Below, piece by piece: positions 6,857-13,431 of a stretch of DNA of 17,833 nucleotides. Within the stretch, counting starts at the first letter, position 1, and every line of letters begins with the position of its first letter. Under the pieces are notes generated by a model. It saw nothing but the letters and a program-made list of their open reading frames with translations. It was not told the origin of the DNA and made no database searches. The position numbers were made by a program, and so were the translations under genes. The DNA is from DATAFO01 sp046728935 (GTDB taxonomy: Bacteria; Actinomycetota; Thermoleophilia; Solirubrobacterales; 70-9), in contig JBKPFS010000167.1 in assembly GCA_046728935.1 (NCBI GenBank), positions 1-17,833 on the forward strand. Reading direction: 5' to 3'.

Positions 6857-7998
6857 ACGCGGGCCTCGATCCCGCCGCCGGGCAACGCCCGCGCGCGGTC
6901 GCCCGAGCGGGCGCGCTCGAGCTTGGCGAGCGCCCCGAGCACGAGGTTCAGGTAGAGGTGAACCGGCTTGCCGGCGGCATCGAGGACCTCCCGGCGCACC
7001 ACGAAGAACCCGACCTTACGCGTGACGCAGGGATCGCTGTAGGCACTCGGCCCGTGAGTGCAGTTGAAGCCGTTGTTCTCGCCGGGAGCCGGGAGCTTGC
7101 GGGCGATCCCATGGCTGGCGCGATCGTTGGGATCCGTGGCGATGACCAGCCGGGAGCCGACAAAGACGTTGTAGCGCAGGCCGGCGATGCCCGTCCGCTG
7201 GCGGGCGACCGCGGTTGCCACGCTGCCGGCCTCGAGGCGCGGCAGCGGGACCGAGTAGACAACTCGCCGGCCGAGATCGCCCTCGAGAGCGATCGGGATC
7301 CGGCGATGGACGAGCGCGTGGCTGGAGACGGCCTCCCGGTCCACCTTCCCGGTGGTGACCAGCGCGTTCAGGCGCGCCTTGTCCTGGCGCACCGTGCCGT
7401 TCGCCCGGTCCGCGCCCACCGTCATCACGTCGCCCGGCTGGGCGTTGGGATGGTCGGCGCCGACGACCATGTTGAGGAAGCATCGCGCGGGCTCGCAGGG
7501 GAGATCGTCGAGATCGGGGATCGTCCTGGCGGAGCTCTCGATCACGAGCACGCAGTGGTGATTGCGGTTCGGCCTGTGCTGTCCGCACCGCATCGAGTCC
7601 TCCCCGGGCAGTCGCAGCGTCCTGGGGCCGCTCGAGCGCCGGCGGCGATCGGCGAGGACCAGCCAGCCCGAGATCCGGGGGCTGTAGCCGTAGGGGCTGC
7701 CGACGCAGCGCCGCTTGCCGATCACGGCGCACGTGACAGAGATCTGCACCTCCGCCGACGCCCGCAGCTCGCTGCCCTCGTTCAGGTCCGGCAAAGCCCT
7801 GGGGCCAAGCGACATCACGACGCGGTCCTTCGCTCCCGGCCGGCGCGAGATCGGGATCGTCTCGCGCAGCTCGGAGGCGTTGCCGGTGGTCGCGCCGGCC
7901 ACGCGCGAGGGCTTCCATGAGTCCCAGCCGGCCGGTGAGGCCGGCGAGAGCACCGGTCCGAGCGCCGCGAGACCCGCCAACGCCACACGGCGCCTCAC
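6838..7998 (-). CDS. Probable exported protein of unknown function A (paralogue of B)
   Basis: A 386-residue protein I do not recognise. It starts at GTG (7998), overlapping the stop of the upstream gene by 4 bases (GTGA), so the two form an operon on the - strand. The N-terminus (MRRRVALAGLAALGPVLSPA) reads as a short signal peptide. It shares a clear pattern with protein B: a cysteine pair near CAVIGKRRCVG, then RPNRNHHC, IPDLDDLPCEPARC, VGADHPNAQPG, a QDK-R block, a YNVFVGSRLV block, and NGFNCTHGPSAYSDPC. The paired cysteines suggest disulfides outside the membrane. No catalytic motif or transmembrane helix beyond the N-terminus was seen. The relation to the sulfotransferase cassette is by position only. 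Confidence 0.8.
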   Translation of the reverse strand: MRRRVALAGLAALGPVLSPASPAGWDSWKPSRVAGATTGNASELRETIPISRRPGAKDRVVMSLGPRALPDLNEGSELRASAEVQISVTCAVIGKRRCVGSPYGYSPRISGWLVLADRRRRSSGPRTLRLPGEDSMRCGQHRPNRNHHCVLVIESSARTIPDLDDLPCEPARCFLNMVVGADHPNAQPGDVMTVGADRANGTVRQDKARLNALVTTGKVDREAVSSHALVHRRIPIALEGDLGRRVVYSVPLPRLEAGSVATAVARQRTGIAGLRYNVFVGSRLVIATDPNDRASHGIARKLPAPGENNGFNCTHGPSAYSDPCVTRKVGFFVVRREVLDAAGKPVHLYLNLVLGALAKLERARSGDRARALPGGGIEARVYSERL

Positions 7999-9269
7999 TG
8001 CGGCGAGAACCTCACCGCCCGTAGTCCGGCCTCGGCCCGCAGCTTCACCTTGTCCCGCTTGCGGGCGATCTTCAGCTTCGGCTTGGCGCGCGACACCAGG
8101 TTGATGTAGAGCGGCGCGGAGACGTCGTTTCGGACCCTGATCGCGCCCGCCTTCTCGACGAAGCAGGGGCTGCGGTAGCCGCTGGGGCGCTGGGTGCAGT
8201 TGAAGCCGTTGCCCTCGGCGAGCTCGCCCCGAAGGCCCGCGGTCCGCGCGACGTGGGTGGGCTCGATCGCCGTGGGCGAGTCGGCAAAGATCAGGTCAGT
8301 GCCGATGAAGACGTTGAAGGCGTGCCGCTTGCGCCGCCGCTGGCCGCCCGAGCCCTTGCGCCCGCTGGGGATTTTCGCGCGGAAGGTGGCCGTCGCCTCG
8401 AGCACCTCGCCGTCATGGAGTTCGGGAACCTCGATCGAGTGGACGACCCGCTTGCGACTGCCGCCCGGACGAGGGTGGAGGCGCAGCCCGCCGGCGCGAA
8501 TCGCCCCGTCAACCGCAAAGGTGGGGTCGGGCGCGTTCGCTCGAACGATCACGGCGGAGATCCTTCCCTTGTCCTGCGCCACGCTGCCGCCGGGCCGGTC
8601 GCCTCCGAGGACGATGCGGTTGCCCGGCTTGGCCTTGGGATGGTCCGCGCCAACGAGCAGGTTGATGTAGCACGCGTCCGGCGGGCACGGGAGGGCGTTC
8701 GGGTCCGGGATGTCGAGGTCGGCGTCGCGGAAGACGATCGCGCAGTGGTGGTTGCGGTTGGGGCGCCGCTGGACGCAGTGAACGACCCGGGGCTTGGCGA
8801 GCTCGATCGCGGCCGCATCGGGATCGGCGGCGTCGGCGAGCACGAGGCGCGTGCGGATGAACGGGTTGATCCGGTAGCGCCGGCCGACGCAACGGCTCTC
8901 GGGTACGACGCAGGTGCTCGAAGGCTGCACCTCGGCCTGCACATCGAGCGAATCGCCCGCATCGAACGTCGGCAACCGATCGGGGTCGATGCTCATCGCC
9001 AGCTCCTCGTCGTCCCCCGGAGTCCGGGTGATGGGAATGCTCTCCACCAGCTCCGACTGATTGCCGGTTGTGGCGAAGCGGACCTTGTCCATGCCGCCGC
9101 CGCCGGGATTCCCGTCCGGGGGAAACGGCAGCACCGGGGGCGGCGGCAGGCCGCCCGCCACCGCGAGCCCGGCGGTTGCCGCCACGAGCGCCATGACTCC
9201 GATCGCCCCGGCTGCGATCCGCCGAGGCCCCTGCGTAGTCCCTGACCTCACCGGCCCTGAGTCTGTCAT
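7995..9269 (-). CDS. Probable exported protein of unknown function B (paralogue of A)
   Basis: A protein of about 424 residues, homologous over its length to protein A. I place the start at ATG 9269, because GGAG sits 7 bases upstream; an in-frame ATG at 9326 would add 19 residues but has no such site. Residues about 17-40 form a hydrophobic signal or anchor segment after a basic stretch, followed by a Pro/Gly-rich linker (PPPPVLPFPPDGNPGGGG). The ectodomain has TCVVPESRCVG, RRPNRNHHC, IPDPNALPCPPDAC, VGADHPKAKPG, the QDK-R block and NGFNCTQRPSGYRSPC. These cysteine positions match those in A. The gene is divergent from purL across about 59 bases. The function is unknown; a secreted structural or ligand-binding role is only a guess. 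Confidence 0.82.
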   Translation of the reverse strand: MTDSGPVRSGTTQGPRRIAAGAIGVMALVAATAGLAVAGGLPPPPVLPFPPDGNPGGGGMDKVRFATTGNQSELVESIPITRTPGDDEELAMSIDPDRLPTFDAGDSLDVQAEVQPSSTCVVPESRCVGRRYRINPFIRTRLVLADAADPDAAAIELAKPRVVHCVQRRPNRNHHCAIVFRDADLDIPDPNALPCPPDACYINLLVGADHPKAKPGNRIVLGGDRPGGSVAQDKGRISAVIVRANAPDPTFAVDGAIRAGGLRLHPRPGGSRKRVVHSIEVPELHDGEVLEATATFRAKIPSGRKGSGGQRRRKRHAFNVFIGTDLIFADSPTAIEPTHVARTAGLRGELAEGNGFNCTQRPSGYRSPCFVEKAGAIRVRNDVSAPLYINLVSRAKPKLKIARKRDKVKLRAEAGLRAVRFSPQ

Positions 9270-9328
9270 GTCGACACTCCGACGCGCGATACTCCCACCT
9301 CCGTGACCGGTCGCTCCCAGGCCCATCG
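9270..9328. promoter_or_regulatory. Divergent intergenic region, purL and exported-protein operon
   Basis: Only 59 bases separate the two oppositely directed starts, so promoters for both must lie here or reach into the genes. Because purL is cut off from purQ by two antisense genes, it very likely needs its own promoter. A GATACT sequence at 9288-9293 is a possible -10 element, but no convincing -35 box accompanies it. No clear PurR-like operator was seen. Confidence 0.35.
9277..9280 (-). promoter_or_regulatory. Ribosome binding site of exported protein B
   Basis: GGAG on the - strand lies 7 bases before the ATG at 9269. It decides the start of protein B in favour of 9269 over the upstream ATG at 9326. 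Confidence 0.5.
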
Positions 9329-11656
9329 TTGACCGTCTTGGCCGATAGCGCCAAGCACCGCGAGCTTGGGTTGACCGACGCCGAGTACGAGCGGATCACA
9401 GAGCTGCTCGGGCGAGACCCCAACGACGTCGAGCTGGCGATGTTCTCGCTTCTGTGGTCGGAGCACTGCGCCTACAAGCACTCGCGCAAGCTGCTCCGGC
9501 GACTGCCGACCAAGGGAGAGCGGGTGCTGATGGGCCCGGGCGAGAACGCGGGCGCGGTGGCGGTTGGCGACGGCTGGGCGGTGGCCTTCAAGGTCGAGTC
9601 GCACAACCATCCGAGCGCGATCGAGCCGTTCCAGGGCGCCGCAACCGGCGTCGGCGGCATCCTCCGCGACATCTTCGCCCTCGGGGCCCGGCCGATCGCG
9701 GTCCTCGACTCGCTGCGCTTCGGTGAGCTCGACTCGGAGCGCTCGCGCTACCTGCTCGACCGTGTGGTCGCCGGGATCGGCCACTACGGCAACTCGATCG
9801 GCGTGCCCACGGTTGGCGGCGAGATCTACTTCGAGGCGCCCTACGAGCACAACTGCCTCGTCAACGCGATGTGCGTCGGCATCGCCCGCTCCGACCACAC
9901 GATCCGCTCGGCGGCCGCGGGCGTTGGCAACGCGGTGGTCCTCATGGGCGCCTCAACCGGGCGGGACGGGATCGGCGGCGCCTCGGTCCTGGCCTCCGCG
10001 GAGCTCGCGGAGGGGGATCAGATGCGACCCTCGGTGCAGATCGGCGACCCGTTCGAGGAGTCGAAGCTGCTCGAGTGTTGCCTCGAGCTGGTAGAGCGCG
10101 GGCTCCTGGTCGCGCTTCAGGACCTCGGCGCGGCCGGGCTCAGCTCATCCACCGGCGAGATGGCGTCGAAGGGCGGAGTCGGGATCGACGTCGACGTCGA
10201 TCGCGTGCCCCTTCGCGAGCCTGGAATGGAGCCGTTCGAGATCATGGTCTCCGAGTCCCAGGAGCGGATGCTGGCGGTGGTCGAGCCTCGACACGCCGAC
10301 GAGGTGATCGCCACCTGCGAGCGGTGGGAGACCGGCGCCGCGGCGATCGGGGAGGTCACCGACACCGGACGGATCAGGGTGCTGAGCGGCGCCGAGGTCG
10401 TCGGCGACGTTCCCGTGCGGGCGCTGGTGGACGAGTGCCCGCTGTACGACCTGGAGCCGGAGGAACCAAGAGACTGGATTTATCCCCAACCTCGTCCCCC
10501 CTCGGACCCCGCCGGCGCGGACGCGGGAGCACAAGGGGAAAGCCCGAGCCTAAGGCGAGGGCAAGGTGTTGTTGCGAGAGCGGAGCAGCCGGCGGGCAGT
10601 TATTTCGAGGCGGGAGCGGAGGAGGCGGCGGGCACTTTGTTGCGTTTGCTGGCCACGCCAACCGTTGCGAGCAAACGCTGGGCGTTCGAGCAGTACGACT
10701 CGATCGTCCTCTCGCACACGGTGCGTCGGCCCGAGAGCGCCGACGCCGCCGTGCTGATGCTAGAGGAGGCCGGCGCGTCGATTGCCGTGGCGATCGACGG
10801 TAACGGTCGCCGAGTTGCCTGCGATCCGTACGCGGGCACGGTCGAGGCGGTGCTCGAGTGCGCTCAGAACCTCGCCTGCGTCGGCGCCGAGCCCCTGGGG
10901 CTCACGAACTGCCTCAACTTCGGCAATCCGGAGAAGCCGCACGTCGCATGGCAGCTCGATCGCTCCGTCCAAGGCCTCGCCGACGCGTGCGAGGCGCTCG
11001 GCGTTCCCGTGGTCGGCGGCAACGTCTCGCTCTACAACGAGACCGAGCAGGGACCGATCTACCCGACCCCGGTGGTGGGGATGGTGGGCGAGCTGCCCGA
11101 CGTCGAGCGGGCGGCAGGGATCGCTCTCGCGGACGGGGATGCGCTCGCGCTCGTCGGACCGTTCTCGCCCTCGCTGGCGGGCTCCGAGCTGGCCAAGCAC
11201 CGGGGAGACCTCAGCCCGGGCTTGCCCTCGCTTCCGATCGAGAGCGTGCGGGCGGCGATCGAGCTCGTGCGCGGGGCGGTCCGGAGGGGACTCGTGCGGG
11301 CCGCCCACGACATCAGCGACGGGGGGCCGGCCTGCGCACTCGCCGAGGCGGCGATCGCGGGTGGGATCGGCGCCACCTGTGATCTCGACCCCCTGATCGA
11401 GGCGCGTGGGTGCAACGGCGAGAGCGCTCTGTTCGGCGAGGGCCCGGGCGGGTTCGTCCTCGCCGGGTCGGGCGAGGCGCTCGATGCGCTGTTGCGGGAG
11501 GCCGCCGAAGCGGGGGTGGACTTCTTGAGAATCGGCGAGGCCCGGGGCGAGCGCCTGGAGATCTCGGCGGCGGAGGCCGAGCTGTCGGTGTCCGTCGCGG
11601 AAGCGGAGAGGGCATGGCGCTCGCTCGGCGACCGCCTCGGCGAGCGCCCGGTGTGA
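9329..11656 (+). CDS. purL: PurL, synthetase subunit of FGAM synthase, with linker insertion
   Basis: The ATP-dependent subunit that makes FGAM from FGAR using ammonia from PurQ. At 775 residues it is somewhat longer than usual small-type PurL. Motifs in order: SEHCAYKHSR (His46), ESHNHPSAIEPFQGAATGVGG (His92), VPTVGGE, GDPFEESKLLE, DLGAAGLSSSTGEMASKGG, then in the second half FEQYDS, NCLNFGNPEKP, GNVSLYNET, FSPSLAGSE and AHDISDGG. The start is taken as TTG 9329, since the following residues (GLTDAEYERI) fit the family N-terminus. Residues about 386-436, between DECPLYDLEPEEP and the LLATPTVASKRW block, are foreign low-complexity sequence encoded by a reverse-oriented palindromic repeat. They fall in the linker between the two synthetase halves, and flanking motifs are intact, so the enzyme is probably functional. 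Confidence 0.96.
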   Translation: MTVLADSAKHRELGLTDAEYERITELLGRDPNDVELAMFSLLWSEHCAYKHSRKLLRRLPTKGERVLMGPGENAGAVAVGDGWAVAFKVESHNHPSAIEPFQGAATGVGGILRDIFALGARPIAVLDSLRFGELDSERSRYLLDRVVAGIGHYGNSIGVPTVGGEIYFEAPYEHNCLVNAMCVGIARSDHTIRSAAAGVGNAVVLMGASTGRDGIGGASVLASAELAEGDQMRPSVQIGDPFEESKLLECCLELVERGLLVALQDLGAAGLSSSTGEMASKGGVGIDVDVDRVPLREPGMEPFEIMVSESQERMLAVVEPRHADEVIATCERWETGAAAIGEVTDTGRIRVLSGAEVVGDVPVRALVDECPLYDLEPEEPRDWIYPQPRPPSDPAGADAGAQGESPSLRRGQGVVARAEQPAGSYFEAGAEEAAGTLLRLLATPTVASKRWAFEQYDSIVLSHTVRRPESADAAVLMLEEAGASIAVAIDGNGRRVACDPYAGTVEAVLECAQNLACVGAEPLGLTNCLNFGNPEKPHVAWQLDRSVQGLADACEALGVPVVGGNVSLYNETEQGPIYPTPVVGMVGELPDVERAAGIALADGDALALVGPFSPSLAGSELAKHRGDLSPGLPSLPIESVRAAIELVRGAVRRGLVRAAHDISDGGPACALAEAAIAGGIGATCDLDPLIEARGCNGESALFGEGPGGFVLAGSGEALDALLREAAEAGVDFLRIGEARGERLEISAAEAELSVSVAEAERAWRSLGDRLGERPV
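10484..10634 (-). repeat. In-frame GC-rich palindromic element, copy 3 (purL, inverted)
   Basis: Read on the - strand, the element begins TGCCCGCCGCCTCCTCCGCT (10634-10615), nearly identical to the heads of copies 1 and 2. It ends GGCGGGGTCCGAGGGGGGAC plus GAGGTTGGGG (down to 10484), matching the copy 2 tail at 24 of 29 positions over the shared stretch. A second, diverged head lies at 10598-10579, exactly 36 bases from the first, so the reading frame is kept. Inside, 10542-10562 folds as GCCC-GA-GCC-TAA-GGC-GA-GGGC, a hairpin with a symmetric GA/GA internal loop. Being inverted, it adds a different peptide from that of copies 1 and 2. Confidence 0.72.
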
Positions 11657-11712
11657 GTCGCCTCAATTGACACGAGGCGTTCGCCTGGTCGCTTCTCTAA
11701 CCTGACGCGATC
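11657..11712 (+). promoter_or_regulatory. purL/sulfatase intergenic region with overlapping inverted repeats
   Basis: CGCCTC (11659-11664) can pair with GAGGCG (11674-11679), and AGGCG (11675-11679) can instead pair with CGCCT (11682-11686); the two hairpins exclude each other. A TTGACA sequence (11667-11672) resembles a -35 box, but the best -10-like sequence (TCTAAC, 11696-11701) is 23 bases away, longer than normal. The region may end purL transcription, start the sulfatase gene, or both. Confidence 0.3.
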
Positions 11713-13305
11713 GTGACTGGCAGGGGACTGGTCCGTGTAAGTCGCCGTGCCGCCGTTTGCGCGGCCGCGCTCGCCTGCGTGCTCGCCCTCGGTCCGGCGG
11801 CGGATGCGGCCAAGAGGCCCGGACGGCCGAGCTTCGTGGTCATCCAGACCGACGACCAGCCGATCTCGAGCTTCAACTCGAAGGTGATGCCGAACGTGTT
11901 CAAGCGGCTCGTCGCGCACGGGGTCGACTTCACCAAGGCGATGACGACCACGCCCCTCTGCTGTCCCTCTCGAGCCAGCCTGCTGACGGGGGACTACGCG
12001 CACAACCACGGCGTGTTCACGAACTTCTACCCCCGGCTGCGCAAGAAGCAGAACACGCTGCCGGTGTGGCTCGCGCGAAAGGGCTACCGCACGGCCCACC
12101 TGGGCAAGTTCATGAACCACTACAACCGGGGCCGCAAGCCAGCCCCAGGCTGGTCCGACTGGATCACGGAGATCGGCAAGGACCGCTACTACGACTATCC
12201 GCTGTCGATCAACGGCAAGCAGGTCGAGCTGGGTCACGACCCGCGCGACCACCAGACGCGGATCGTGACCCGCTTCTCGGTGCGGCTGATCCGCCACCAC
12301 TTCCGCCACCGCCGCACCGAGGACCAGCCGCTCTACCTCCAGGCCGACTACCACGCGCCGCACGTCGGCAGCGGCGGCAGCGGGCGCTGTCAGGGGAGCA
12401 CGGCGGTGCCGCTGCCCGGCGACCAGGGCGACTTCGAGGGCACGCCCCTGCCGCAGCCGCCGTCCTTCGACGAGGCGGATGTCTCCGACAAGCCGTCGTT
12501 CATGCAGGAGGTCCCCTCGCTGACCGAGGAGTCGATCGACAAGCTGACGACCCGCTACCGGTGCGTGCTCGAGTCGCTCGAGGGCGTGGATCGCGGCGTG
12601 AAGAAGATCGTGAAGACGCTCCGCAGGGTTGGAGCGCTGAAGAACACTGTGATCATCTTCCTCAACGACAACGGCTTCTTCTTCGGCGAGCATCGCCTTG
12701 CCTCGCGTCTGGCGTCGGACCAGGGCGGCCAGTTCGAGCCCAAGGTCGTCCCTTACGAGGAGGCGTACCGGGTGCCGCTGATCGTCCGGGCGCCGAGGCG
12801 CTTCCGCGGGAAGGAGCGGGGTGCGACCAAGGTCGCGCTGCCGGTGGCGAACATCGATATCGCCCCGACGATCCTCGACCTCGCTAACGCCCGGCCCTGC
12901 CGCTTCAAGCACGGGCGCGGCTGCCGGCTCATCGACGGCACCTCGTTCGCGCCGCTCCTGCGAGGCGACGATAAGAGCTTCCCGGCCGACCGGGCGCTCG
13001 CAGTCGAGTACCACGGCCGCGGCAACCTCCCGGTCTGCGTGTACGACGGGATCGTCACCCCGACCGACTCCTACGTCGAGCACAGCGAAATCCGGCTCCC
13101 GGACGGCGGCTGTACGCAGGCCGACGAGCGTGAGCACTACGACCTCGTCGACGACCCCTTCCAGCTCGACAACCTGTTCCCGGCCCAGCCGGGCAGCGAG
13201 CCCTCCGAAGAGGAGGAGGCGCTCGCCGCGCGCCTCGAGGTGCTGCGCAATTGCGCCGGCGCGCCCGGATCGACGCCCAAGGCCGGCCGACCCCTCTGCG
13301 AATAG
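11713..13305 (+). CDS. Probable exported formylglycine-dependent sulfatase
   Basis: A 530-residue type I sulfatase that should hydrolyse a sulfate ester of an unknown substrate. Residues 1-33 read as a signal peptide (basic start, AAVCAAALACVLALG core, then ADAA). The metal-binding motif is QTDDQ (Asp47, Asp48). The active-site signature is PLCCPSRASLLTG; Cys83, the first Cys of CCPSR, is the one a formylglycine-generating enzyme would oxidise. A C-terminal metal motif appears in FLNDNGFFFGEHRL. DDQ plus CCPSR resembles the arylsulfatase and N-acetylglucosamine-6-sulfatase-like group, so a sulfated sugar is a reasonable substrate class. The start is GTG at 11713, without a clear ribosome binding site. 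It lies between purL and purF, about 5 kb after the sulfotransferase cassette. Confidence 0.9.
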   Translation: MTGRGLVRVSRRAAVCAAALACVLALGPAADAAKRPGRPSFVVIQTDDQPISSFNSKVMPNVFKRLVAHGVDFTKAMTTTPLCCPSRASLLTGDYAHNHGVFTNFYPRLRKKQNTLPVWLARKGYRTAHLGKFMNHYNRGRKPAPGWSDWITEIGKDRYYDYPLSINGKQVELGHDPRDHQTRIVTRFSVRLIRHHFRHRRTEDQPLYLQADYHAPHVGSGGSGRCQGSTAVPLPGDQGDFEGTPLPQPPSFDEADVSDKPSFMQEVPSLTEESIDKLTTRYRCVLESLEGVDRGVKKIVKTLRRVGALKNTVIIFLNDNGFFFGEHRLASRLASDQGGQFEPKVVPYEEAYRVPLIVRAPRRFRGKERGATKVALPVANIDIAPTILDLANARPCRFKHGRGCRLIDGTSFAPLLRGDDKSFPADRALAVEYHGRGNLPVCVYDGIVTPTDSYVEHSEIRLPDGGCTQADEREHYDLVDDPFQLDNLFPAQPGSEPSEEEEALAARLEVLRNCAGAPGSTPKAGRPLCE

Positions 13306-13431
13306 GCGACAAGGACGCTATTTGCGGGGCGTTTCGCGGTGGCCAATCCGGCCCCGTTGCTAGCCTGTTCATGTAGACGAGCCCAGCAGGGAGATCCTGC
13401 TTCCCGAACAGCCCAGGGTTCGATTCCTCCG
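13306..13431 (+). promoter_or_regulatory. purF upstream region with leader hairpin
   Basis: This 126-base gap is the largest on the + strand and probably carries the promoter of purF-purN-purH. TAGCCT at 13361-13366 fits an actinobacterial -10 (TANNNT), but no well-spaced -35 was found. AGCAGG (13385-13390) and CCTGCT (13396-13401) form a 6-base-pair stem with a GAGAT loop in the putative leader. A start-stop ATGTAG occurs at 13371-13376. GGTTCGATTCC at 13418-13428 looks like a tRNA T-arm, but no tRNA can be folded around it. Confidence 0.35.

Noticed and set aside
7016..7918. Alternative frames over the exported-protein genes, including + strand ones at 6718-7920 and 8253-9245
   Set aside because: The paralogy of the two - strand products, with shared cysteine motifs, signal peptides and a ribosome binding site for B, decides the real frames.
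9270..9326. An upstream start of exported protein B at 9326
   Set aside because: There is no ribosome binding site, it leaves only two bases before the purL start, and the added residues are Gly-rich and non-hydrophobic.
11059..13137. A 692-codon open frame on the - strand over purL and the sulfatase
   Set aside because: It is antisense to two genes with clear family motifs. Long antiparallel open frames are common in DNA this GC-rich, and its translation is Arg/Ala/Val-rich without motifs.
13339..13431. A 31-residue N-terminal extension of PurF from GTG 13339
   Set aside because: PurF propeptides are short and the catalytic Cys must be near the start. The extension contains unrelated residues and covers the likely promoter and leader.
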